61,652 nucleotides of DNA from a virus, in IMG/VR virus record IMGVR_UViG_3300025011_000043, positions 1 through 61,652 of that record; one strand, 5' to 3'. Shown one piece after another: positions 9,348 through 15,077 of the stretch. The notes below the pieces were generated by a model that saw nothing but the letters and a program-made list of their open reading frames with translations, was not told the DNA's origin and did not search any database. The position numbers were made by a program, and so were the translations under genes. The first letter of the stretch is position 1; each line of letters opens with the position of its first letter.

Positions 9348-10115
9348 ATTGCCTTAAAATTAATCACGGCGCCGACAGCAGATCCCGTAACGCTTACCGA
9401 AGCAAAAGAACACTGCAGAATAGACGGAGCTAGTGAGGACACCTATATCTCCGGTCTAATCACCGCAGCTACGGCATACTGCGAAAGCTATCAGAGATTA
9501 GCCTATTTACTGCAAACTTGGGAACTCTGGCTTGATGATTGGCCCTACTGTGGCTATATATCTATTCCAAGGCCCCCCCTGCAGTCGGTTGCTTCGGTGA
9601 AATATTACGACACCGAAAATGTTGAACATGCTATGCCGGAAACTGACTATTTCGTTGATGCTGTGAGCGAACCAGGTCGCGTATCGCTTGGATATAGTAA
9701 ACTATGGCCGACGGAGGTACTTCGACCGGCAAATGCTGTCTGTGTGCGTTTTACTGCAGGTTATCCGTCGTATACAGGAGTGGTCAACACCAACGGCACG
9801 GCCGTAACTAGGGTAAGCGGCAGTGAATTTAATGTCAACTGGTCCGCGGGCAAGTCTATTGAAATTAACGGAGTTGTTTACACTATCGCTTCCGTTACTG
9901 ACGAGGATAACTTGGTGCTTACTGCTACGGCAGGGACACTGACCAATAAAACCTATACCACCAACGATGTGCCGCAGAAAATTAAACAAGCAATATTATT
10001 CCTGGTTTCCCACTGGAACGAGAAACGGGAACCCATAGTAGACGGAACTGTCAGCGGAGAAATACCATTTACCGTTTCTGCGCTGCTTGGCCAGGATAAA
10101 ATTATTTTAGTATAG
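9348..10115 (+). CDS. Head-tail connector (gp6/phiE125 gp8-like) with inserted beta domain; AUU start
   Basis: 255 residues. The family pattern starts at once (LKLITAPTADPVTLTEAKEHCRID) and runs on through ISIPRPPLQSVASVKYYD, so the gene must start well before the first conventional start (GTG 9597). The frame opens after TGA 9339-9341 and has only ATT at 9342 or 9348; ATT 9348 lies nine bases after GGAGG. Between VRFTAGYPS and VPQKIKQAILFLVSHWNE an extra domain of about 60 residues (GTAVTRVSGSEFNVNWSAGK...YTIASVTDEDNLVLT) is inserted. The protein is expected to form the ring under the portal. Confidence 0.85.
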   Translation: MALKLITAPTADPVTLTEAKEHCRIDGASEDTYISGLITAATAYCESYQRLAYLLQTWELWLDDWPYCGYISIPRPPLQSVASVKYYDTENVEHAMPETDYFVDAVSEPGRVSLGYSKLWPTEVLRPANAVCVRFTAGYPSYTGVVNTNGTAVTRVSGSEFNVNWSAGKSIEINGVVYTIASVTDEDNLVLTATAGTLTNKTYTTNDVPQKIKQAILFLVSHWNEKREPIVDGTVSGEIPFTVSALLGQDKIILV

Positions 10116-10127
10116 GGGGTGGTAGTT

Positions 10128-10451
10128 GTGGGAGCGGGTAAATACAGGCACAGAATAACGATCCAGCAACTGACCACCTCTAAGGGCAGTCTAGGTGGAG
10201 TTGTAAAAACCTGGTCAACTTTTGCGACTGTAAGGGCGCAGGTTTTAGCTCTGTCAGGGCGCGAGTTCTGGCAGTCAAAACAGGTCAACGCTGATACTAC
10301 CCATAAAGTAACCATTCGTTACTTGTCAGGTGTACTACCGACTATGAGAATTGTTTTTGACGGCCGAATTTTGGAGATTGAAAGCATTATTCCTGACGAG
10401 CGGAAACGTGAAATGGTTTTAATGTGTGTCGATAGGGGCGAGGTTGTCTAA
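10128..10451 (+). CDS. Head-tail joining/adaptor protein
   Basis: 107 residues from GTG 10128 behind AGGGGGTGG. YRHRITIQQL...VVKTWSTFATVRAQVLALSGREFWQS and the ending RKREMVLMCVDRGEVV match the phage head-tail joining family (SPP1 gp16-like, PF05521). It closes the connector below the gp6-like ring. GTG 10119 in the same frame lies inside the ribosome site. Its stop overlaps the next ATG. Confidence 0.85.
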   Translation: MGAGKYRHRITIQQLTTSKGSLGGVVKTWSTFATVRAQVLALSGREFWQSKQVNADTTHKVTIRYLSGVLPTMRIVFDGRILEIESIIPDERKREMVLMCVDRGEVV

Positions 10452-11002
10452 TGGCTAGAAGAAGACCGACAGGCAGTACAAGAACCCAGGCAGTAATAAC
10501 CGGTGAAACTGAACTAATGAACAGGTTAAATTCTATGGCCGACCATCTAAAAAAAGATATAACAAAAGAAGCACTCATGGCCGGTGCCGAGGTGGTCAAG
10601 CGCGAAATGTCAGCAAAGGCGTTAGGCAGCACAGCGCAGGCTATAGAAATACATTTTCCTCAGACTACAGGAGTTCCCAGGGTGTTGATAGGCCCGGATA
10701 AAGATCATTGGTATGCCGCTTTTCAGGAGTTCGGAGCTGTGCCACACACCATCGAGACTAAAAAACGATTACCCGCTGGGACGCGTGGCAATGCCTTTGG
10801 GACACTAAGGACTAGTTTGAATTTTAATCGAGGTGCCAGGTTAAAAAGGGTACTAGCAGGCAATGGGCAAGTGTTCGGAACAGTAGTAAATCACCCTGGA
10901 GTAACCAAAAAACCTTTTATCCGTCCTGCCCTAGACGAACATGAAACAGAGGTAAAATCAGCAATGATGGCAGTTATTCGCCGACGCCTGGGGGTGACAT
11001 AG
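10451..11002 (+). CDS. HK97 gp10-like tail completion/neck protein
   Basis: 183 residues. The pattern GETELMNRLNSMADHLKKDITKEALMAGAEVVKREM followed by PRVLIGPDKDHWYAAFQEFGAVPH and NHPGVTKKPFIRPALDEHE is the HK97 gp10 family signature (FxExGTxxxxxxPFxRPA). It probably links neck to tail tube. One-base overlap with each neighbour. Confidence 0.88.
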   Translation: MARRRPTGSTRTQAVITGETELMNRLNSMADHLKKDITKEALMAGAEVVKREMSAKALGSTAQAIEIHFPQTTGVPRVLIGPDKDHWYAAFQEFGAVPHTIETKKRLPAGTRGNAFGTLRTSLNFNRGARLKRVLAGNGQVFGTVVNHPGVTKKPFIRPALDEHETEVKSAMMAVIRRRLGVT

Positions 11003-11382
11003 TGGGATTAATTGAGGATTTTTACACCAGATTAACGACTTATCCAGGCTTGACGGCGTTAATTAGTGACCGTATATGGCCTGTAGAAGCCGAGCAGGGG
11101 GTAAAAGAGCCGTATTGCGTGTATGAGCAAGTATCAGGCGGCAGACGGTACTCTCACGACGGGTATAGCAACCTACAGCGCCCCAGGATGCAGATATCCT
11201 GCTATGCCGATACATACGAGATGGCTAAAGGTATAGCCGCTAAGGTCACAGAAGCCCTTGAAACTTGGTCTTCTGTTAACTTAAATGGGGTTTTTCAGCA
11301 AAACGAACTTGACCTAATCGACCCGGAAACCGGCTTTTATGTGGTTTCGGTCGATTTTTTTATTTGGTATAGGGAGGGGTAA
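11002..11382 (+). CDS. Tail terminator/DUF3168-like protein
   Basis: 126 residues from GTG. LIEDFYTRLTTYPGLTALISDRIWPVEAEQGVKEPYCVYEQ and YSNLQRPRMQISCYA match the DUF3168/gpU-like tail completion family that caps the tail tube. Order between gp10-like and tube proteins supports it. Confidence 0.85.
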   Translation: MGLIEDFYTRLTTYPGLTALISDRIWPVEAEQGVKEPYCVYEQVSGGRRYSHDGYSNLQRPRMQISCYADTYEMAKGIAAKVTEALETWSSVNLNGVFQQNELDLIDPETGFYVVSVDFFIWYREG

Positions 11383-11385
11383 ATT

Positions 11386-12102
11386 TTGACACAAGCAAAT
11401 TCAGCTTTTGGAACAAGTATAACGATTGACAGTACAGCGATAGCCGAGTTGACCAACATCGGCGGCGTGGATATATCTATGGACACCATTGACGTGACAA
11501 ACCATGATAGTCCTGATGCTTTTCGCGAAAAGATAGCCGGACTTATTGATGCCGGACAGATACCGATTGAGGGAAACTTCTATCCTGGGGATACAGGACA
11601 AATGGCACTGCTTGCAAAGTTACTAGCTCGAACAGTAGGGGTTTTTGTAATCACTTTCCCTGCTAGCATTGGTGCAGCATGGACATTTAATGCCTTAGTA
11701 GTTGGCTTTAAGGCTGCTGATGCTCCTATTGACGGACAGTTACCGTTTTCAGCTAACTTAGAAATTACAGGAAAACCCACATTAGCAGTAACAGCTTCGA
11801 CAGGCTTAACAACTCCGTTCTTTACGGTATCCGGCGCTGGCACTCTGATTGTTCCGACTGCATCCGGAAGTGTCTATGACTATGTTGTGAATATTGCTAC
11901 CGCCATAACATCGGTAACGATTACACCGACTGCTGCAGCAGGAGTTATCACTGTCAATAGTAATATAGTAGCAACGGGCGTAGCTTCCAGTGCCATTACC
12001 TTGGGTGCAGCAGGCAGCATAACCGAGGCCGTAATTGTAGTCCAGGAAACAGGTAAAACAGCTAAGACATATAACTTGCAGCTCGTTAGGGCAGCAGCAT
12101 AG
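11386..12102 (+). CDS. Major tail tube protein with C-terminal cadherin-like domain
   Basis: 238 residues; TTG start behind GGGAGGGG. Residues 1-130 follow phage tail tube proteins (SITIDSTAIAELTNIGGVDISMDTIDVTNHDSPDAFREKIAGLIDAG). Residues 145-238 form a cadherin-like beta sandwich (TLIVPTASGSVYDYVVNIATAITSVTITPTAAAGVITVN...GKTAKTYNLQLVRAA), probably displayed on the tube surface. Confidence 0.88.
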   Translation: MTQANSAFGTSITIDSTAIAELTNIGGVDISMDTIDVTNHDSPDAFREKIAGLIDAGQIPIEGNFYPGDTGQMALLAKLLARTVGVFVITFPASIGAAWTFNALVVGFKAADAPIDGQLPFSANLEITGKPTLAVTASTGLTTPFFTVSGAGTLIVPTASGSVYDYVVNIATAITSVTITPTAAAGVITVNSNIVATGVASSAITLGAAGSITEAVIVVQETGKTAKTYNLQLVRAAA

Positions 12103-12112
12103 GAGGTAAGTC

Positions 12113-12472
12113 ATGAGTAAGGGTAAATTTTCAAAAAGTAAAGCTATCGCCGTTGTTGACATTGAACTGGATAAGTCAAGGAAACTGAAATACACAAATG
12201 GCGCTTTGCGTAAATTTGAGGAAAAAACCGGTAAAAATGCACTTAAGTTAAAATCGGAAGAGTCTAACGAATATATGACAGAACTACTTTGGTCTGGTCT
12301 GTTGCATGAGGACAAGGAACTGACTATTGAGCAAGTTGATGAAATGATCGGCCCGAGCAATCTGTATTATGTGATGTCAAAAATAACCGAGGCTTGGGGT
12401 ATGGCCATGCCAGAACCTAAGGAGCCGGCAGAGGGCAATACAGACCCTTTGCCGGAGAACCTCCCGACCTAG
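12113..12472 (+). CDS. Tail assembly chaperone, short form (gpG-like)
   Basis: 119 residues from ATG behind AGGAGG. RKLKYTNGALRKFEEKTGKNALKL and ELLWSGLLHEDKELTIEQVDEMI match Gram-positive phage tail chaperones. The acidic/proline end (PEPKEPAEGNTDPLPENLPT) carries a slippery heptamer. The short form coats the tape measure protein during tail assembly together with the frameshifted long form. Confidence 0.85.
   Translation: MSKGKFSKSKAIAVVDIELDKSRKLKYTNGALRKFEEKTGKNALKLKSEESNEYMTELLWSGLLHEDKELTIEQVDEMIGPSNLYYVMSKITEAWGMAMPEPKEPAEGNTDPLPENLPT
12445..12451 (+). other. Programmed -1 frameshift site CCCTTTG in tail chaperone
   Basis: In frame 0 the codons are gaC CCT TTG, a canonical X XXY YYZ heptamer. 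The -1 frame has a stop at 12418-12420 but is then open through 12813, and frame 0 stops at 12470. Slippage would yield a 233-residue G-GT fusion, the arrangement conserved in tailed phages. Confidence 0.8.
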
Positions 12473-12813
12473 ACGAGCTTTGGGTATTCGGGAGGTACGA
12501 TGTCGGACTAAGTGAGGAAGAATTTTGGGAGTTGACGCCTGCACAGTATGATTTGCTGGCGAAACGACATATTGAACACGAAAAGGCAAAAATTACTTTA
12601 GAAGAAGCGAAAATTAAGCGGTCTGATTACCAGGCCGCTTTGATTTGTTGTGTGCTGGCCAATATTAACCGGGATAAAAGAAAAAAACTGACTCCATATA
12701 AGCCGGACGATTTTATGCCGAAGGTTGTTGGGGAGAAGAAAAAGCAGACTCCGGAGGAACAGTTTACTATTGTTAAAATGCTTAATGCGGCGTTTGGTGG
12801 GACTACTGTCTAA
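12451..12813 (+). CDS. Tail assembly chaperone, frameshift extension (gpT-like)
   Basis: 120 residues read in the -1 frame after the slip (AGEPPDLDELWVFGRYDVGLSEEEFWELTPAQYDLLAKRHI...). The LTPAQYDLLAKRH motif is typical of the second half of chaperone fusions (xxLTPxEfxxLxxRh). An ATG-like independent start is not needed: the frame is open without a ribosome site before 12532. The C-terminus (DDFMPKVVGEKKKQTPEEQ) is basic and may contact the tube protein. Confidence 0.85.
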   Translation, partial: AGEPPDLDELWVFGRYDVGLSEEEFWELTPAQYDLLAKRHIEHEKAKITLEEAKIKRSDYQAALICCVLANINRDKRKKLTPYKPDDFMPKVVGEKKKQTPEEQFTIVKMLNAAFGGTTV

Positions 12814-12817
12814 GAAA

Positions 12818-13075
12818 TCACATTCCATAATCTGTTGTTTTCTTTTTTATCCAAGTATGTTTGCAATCTTGACATTGCCATGTGTCTTTGCCAACCATAG
12901 CTAAAACGGAGAATATAAGTAGTATCGGAACAGCTATCCATAGGGGAGGAAACAATATACCTACCCAAATCAAACACCCGGCAGAGCTGAATAAGGCTAT
13001 CACGGCTGCCCATTTGCTTACTGATTGGACTCTATTTGAACCACATCTAGGACACGGCGACCAATTATCTGACAT
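12818..13075 (-). CDS. Zinc-ribbon membrane protein
   Basis: 85 residues on the minus strand. An N-terminal CPRCGS and a C-terminal CQDCKHTW make a split zinc ribbon around two membrane segments (AAVIALFSSAGCLIWVGILF and LWIAVPILLIFSVLAMV). It lies 4 bp after the HTH gene 13079-13288 in the same leftward transcription unit, inserted between the tail chaperone and tape measure genes. It may be a lysogenic-conversion gene; function unknown. Confidence 0.7.
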   Translation of the reverse strand: MSDNWSPCPRCGSNRVQSVSKWAAVIALFSSAGCLIWVGILFPPLWIAVPILLIFSVLAMVGKDTWQCQDCKHTWIKKKTTDYGM

Positions 13076-13078
13076 GTA

Positions 13079-13288
13079 TTAAACCCCCTTTATATGCTCT
13101 AATAAGTCTCCTGGCTGACAGTTCAGAGCAGTACATAAACGATCTATTACGGAAACATCAACGCGAGTAATAGTTCCTTTGTACATAGCATACAAAGTAT
13201 TCTTATTTATTCCGCTTAGTTCCTGTAGTTCTGGTACTTTCATTCTATTATTTTCAAACATTAGTTTATCTAATTTAAATTTAATCAT
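13079..13288 (-). CDS. XRE-family transcriptional regulator (HTH)
   Basis: 69 residues starting MIKFKLDKLM; ATG 13288 sits six bases after GGAGGG (ATG 13294 and 13321 are too close to, or inside, the control elements). The pattern MKVPELQELSGINKNTLYAMYKGTITRVDVSVIDRLCTALNCQPGDLLEH is a complete Cro/C1-type HTH. Divergent to the gene at 13437 over a 148-base control region, so it probably represses one or both promoters there. Confidence 0.85.
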   Translation of the reverse strand: MIKFKLDKLMFENNRMKVPELQELSGINKNTLYAMYKGTITRVDVSVIDRLCTALNCQPGDLLEHIKGV

Positions 13289-13309
13289 ATCCATCCCTCC
13301 ATGATAGAT

Positions 13310-13338
13310 ATTATACAACATAGTATGCTGAAATTCAA
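13310..13338 (-). promoter_or_regulatory. Leftward sigma-A promoter for the HTH/zinc-ribbon pair
   Basis: On the minus strand: TTGAAT (13338-13333), 17 bases, TATAAT (13315-13310), then GGAGGG before the HTH start. Confidence 0.75.
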
Positions 13339-13348
13339 TTGTATAGAA

Positions 13349-13413
13349 TATTTTTTACAATAAACTATTGACACTAAACAATATATAATGTACAATGAAG
13401 TAAGTAAAAAATA
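13349..13413. promoter_or_regulatory. Inverted-repeat operator pair around the rightward promoter
   Basis: TATTTTTTAC at 13349-13358 and its exact reverse complement GTAAAAAATA at 13404-13413 bracket the rightward promoter. They are candidate binding sites for the divergent HTH protein. Confidence 0.5.
13368..13396 (+). promoter_or_regulatory. Rightward sigma-A promoter
   Basis: TTGACA (13368-13373), 17 bases, TACAAT (13391-13396), upstream of the TTG-started gene at 13437. Confidence 0.7.
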
Positions 13414-13436
13414 CATTGTTTGCTGGAGGTGTTAAA

Positions 13437-13706
13437 TTGAATTTTAAGGATGCGTTCAATAAGTTTATGCTAGAACGGGCGGTTGCTGTTGCTTGTGGTG
13501 AAGCAGAAATTGACGCTAGTTATGTTAAAAAGCACAATGCACTGGTAGAATCTTTGCAGAAAATAGATACCGATATTGCCGAAGTTATTGAGGAAGCATT
13601 TGTCTTTTGTTGCGGCGTATGTGCTGAATATGGCTATAAGCTTGGCATGAAGGATGGAGCAGCCTTATTGGAAGAAATACTGCCTTCGGTCAGATTGGGG
13701 GCGTAG
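13437..13706 (+). CDS. Hypothetical helical protein
   Basis: 89 residues; TTG 13437 follows GGAGGTG. Mostly helical (KDAFNKFMLERAVAVACGEAEIDASYVKKHNALVESLQKIDTDIAEVIEEAF) with Cys-rich FCCGVCAEYGYKLGMKDGAALL. No firm family. Short helical proteins with this 'YKLGMKDGAxLL' ending occur in Firmicutes prophages. First gene of a rightward cassette under its own regulated promoter. Confidence 0.6.
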   Translation: MNFKDAFNKFMLERAVAVACGEAEIDASYVKKHNALVESLQKIDTDIAEVIEEAFVFCCGVCAEYGYKLGMKDGAALLEEILPSVRLGA

Positions 13707-13707
13707 T

Positions 13708-13839
13708 ATGAAAATAATCCAATTAAGTGGTAATCTATCGGAGCTTATTGAGTATGCAGTAATATCTGGGTGCTTAATGATTAGTTCAGCGCTTACAGAG
13801 CAGGAGCAACAGGAAACCATTCAAAAAATAGCAGGTTAA
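13708..13839 (+). CDS. Hypothetical 43-residue protein
   Basis: ATG 13708, one base after the previous stop (TAGTATG), so translationally coupled. MKIIQLSGNLSELIEYAVISGCLMISSALTEQEQQ... is amphipathic without obvious domains. Confidence 0.45.
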   Translation: MKIIQLSGNLSELIEYAVISGCLMISSALTEQEQQETIQKIAG

Positions 13840-13857
13840 TACCGGGAGGGGTATGGT

Positions 13858-14484
13858 ATGGGTAAGAATATTTTAACAGCAACTATCGAGATTAAGGGAA
13901 TAAGACCGTTGTTATGGCATGTGTTCGGGCCGGATTCTTTGCCGCTTGAAAAACAAGAAAAAACCGGCGTTGCCGGGCATAATCCCGATGAATGGAAGAA
14001 AACTTTTACAGCAACCAAAGAAGGTCAGCTTTATTTGCCCGGTTCTTATTTTTTCGGAACCTACATAGCAGGTGCCAAGTTTACTAAGAAGGGTAAAGGC
14101 TCAATTCAGAGCATGGTATCGGCAACATTACAGGTGTTGGATGATAAGGTTTTAGTTAATCGCCGTTTACCGAGTGACATTTACGAAGTACCGCAAAAGT
14201 ATTATAATGCTGACGATGAACTTGTTTATATTGATGTACGGTCGGTAAGAAACCCTAGCACCAAGGCAAGGAATATTCGTTATCGTATTGCCACTTGCCC
14301 GGGTTGGGAGTGTAAATTTTCAGTGATTTTCGATAAAACGGTTGTAAGTAGGGCTGAAATGCAGGCCGCTATCATAGATGCCGGAAAACTTTGCGGCATA
14401 GGTGATGGTCGCTCAGTTGGGTATGGTAGATTTGAAGTAGTATCATTTGAGGTAACAGAAGATGCCGAAAAAGCGACCTCCTAA
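13858..14484 (+). CDS. RAMP-like phage protein with glycine-rich loop
   Basis: 208 residues from ATG behind GGGAGGGG. It begins with a beta strand and PLLWH motif (TIEIKGIRPLLWHVFG) and ends with a glycine-rich loop GKLCGIGDGRSVGYGRFEV (about 178-196). A central YIDVRSVRNPSTKARNIRYRI has conserved-looking Arg residues. This architecture belongs to a family seen in phages and mobile DNA that looks like the RAMP ferredoxin-like fold of CRISPR Cas5/Cas7 proteins. The fold link is inference from motif shape. No CRISPR array is present. Its 3' end overlaps an HNH gene. Confidence 0.55.
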   Translation: MGKNILTATIEIKGIRPLLWHVFGPDSLPLEKQEKTGVAGHNPDEWKKTFTATKEGQLYLPGSYFFGTYIAGAKFTKKGKGSIQSMVSATLQVLDDKVLVNRRLPSDIYEVPQKYYNADDELVYIDVRSVRNPSTKARNIRYRIATCPGWECKFSVIFDKTVVSRAEMQAAIIDAGKLCGIGDGRSVGYGRFEVVSFEVTEDAEKATS

Positions 14485-14752
14485 AGAGGTATGGGCAGAA
14501 CTAAGAAAAATAGTTTGGGAGCGTGACGGTGGAAAGTGTGTTCACTGTCACATCCCGGTTAAAATAAATGAGTGTAATATTGATCACATTAAAAGCGGAA
14601 AATTAGCAACTAATCAGTTAAAAAATCTAAGGACTTTATGCCGTAGGTGTCACGTTTTGAGGAGTGATAGTAGGCATAGAGGTATGATTAGTAAGGCTTT
14701 GAAGGATGGTATCATTCCTCCAAACTGGCGCGAGTTAGTTTGGGATGGTTGA
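14462..14752 (+). CDS. HNH endonuclease
   Basis: 96 residues; ATG 14462 overlaps the preceding gene by 23 bases. The HNH core is WERDGGKCVHCHIPV, then ECNIDHIKSGKLATNQLKNLRTLCRRCHVLRSD: two CxxC zinc pairs, the DH pair and the N...H of the motif. It may be a homing or nicking nuclease. Free-standing HNH genes within tail operons are often mobile. The non-coding array with a ribozyme follows directly. Confidence 0.88.
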   Translation: MPKKRPPKEVWAELRKIVWERDGGKCVHCHIPVKINECNIDHIKSGKLATNQLKNLRTLCRRCHVLRSDSRHRGMISKALKDGIIPPNWRELVWDG

Positions 14753-14760
14753 TATATAAG

Positions 14761-14845
14761 CGGTGAGGACTGGCGGGGATTGGAACGGTGAGGTGTGGAT
14801 AGGCGAGGCAAGGATAGGAACGGTGAGGTGTGGCAAGGTAAGGGA
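14761..14845 (+). repeat. Five-base-periodic NGGNN array, left block
   Basis: 17 consecutive pentamers fit NGGNN without interruption (cggtg, aggac, tggcg, gggat ...). A 17-base stretch GGAACGGTGAGGTGTGG occurs twice (14782 and 14817). Almost no C and no plausible ribosome site. Period 5 does not suit coding. Confidence 0.9.
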
Positions 14846-14902
14846 TCGAAACGGTGCTTTGCACCGTCTGTCGGGATTCGTCAACCCGACACTGATGAGA
14901 TT
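14844..14902 (+). ncRNA. Type II hammerhead ribozyme (predicted)
   Basis: All core elements are in order for a stem-II-open hammerhead. Stem II 5' strand GATC (14844-14847), GAA plus A15.1 (14848-14851), stem III ACGGTGC-TTT-GCACCGT (14851-14867), cleavage base C 14868 after GT, stem I TGTCGGG-9-base loop-CCCGACA (14869-14891), CTGATGA (14892-14898), stem II 3' strand GATT (14899-14902; three Watson-Crick pairs and one G-U). Stem II is short. Self-cleavage would fall between 14868 and 14869. Confidence 0.85.
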
Positions 14903-14915
14903 GACGATAACAGCT

Positions 14916-15020
14916 CGGTGTGGCGGGGATCGGTCTGGTAAGTCATGGCGAGGATTGGACAGGACTGGCGAGGTACGGCGGGGCGAGGTATGTTGTGGTG
15001 CGGTTTAATAAGGTATGGTA
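14916..15020 (+). repeat. Five-base-periodic NGGNN array, right block
   Basis: 18 of 21 successive pentamers fit NGGNN (exceptions agtca, tgttg, taata). The phase is the same as in the left block because the 70 bases between them are a multiple of five. The 14752-15077 interval holds no supported gene. Confidence 0.85.
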
Positions 15021-15054
15021 AAAATAAACACCTATTAACTTAGGTGTTTATTTT
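15021..15054. terminator. Bidirectional terminator before the tape measure gene
   Basis: A perfect 14-bp stem (AAAATAAACACCTA/TAGGTGTTTATTTT) with a 6-base loop and A/T tracts on both sides. It would end the RNA that carries the ribozyme and array. Confidence 0.8.
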
Positions 15055-15077
15055 ATTGCAGAGGTAGGTGAAAAAAA

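Noticed and set aside
13374-13389. TATAAT at 13384 as the -10 of the rightward promoter
   Set aside because: Only 10 bases from TTGACA; TACAAT at 13391 gives the correct 17-base spacing.
14763-15008. Open frame of 81 codons through the pentamer array
   Set aside because: No ribosome site, the protein is a by-product of the NGGNN pattern, and the ribozyme core lies inside it; treated as non-coding.
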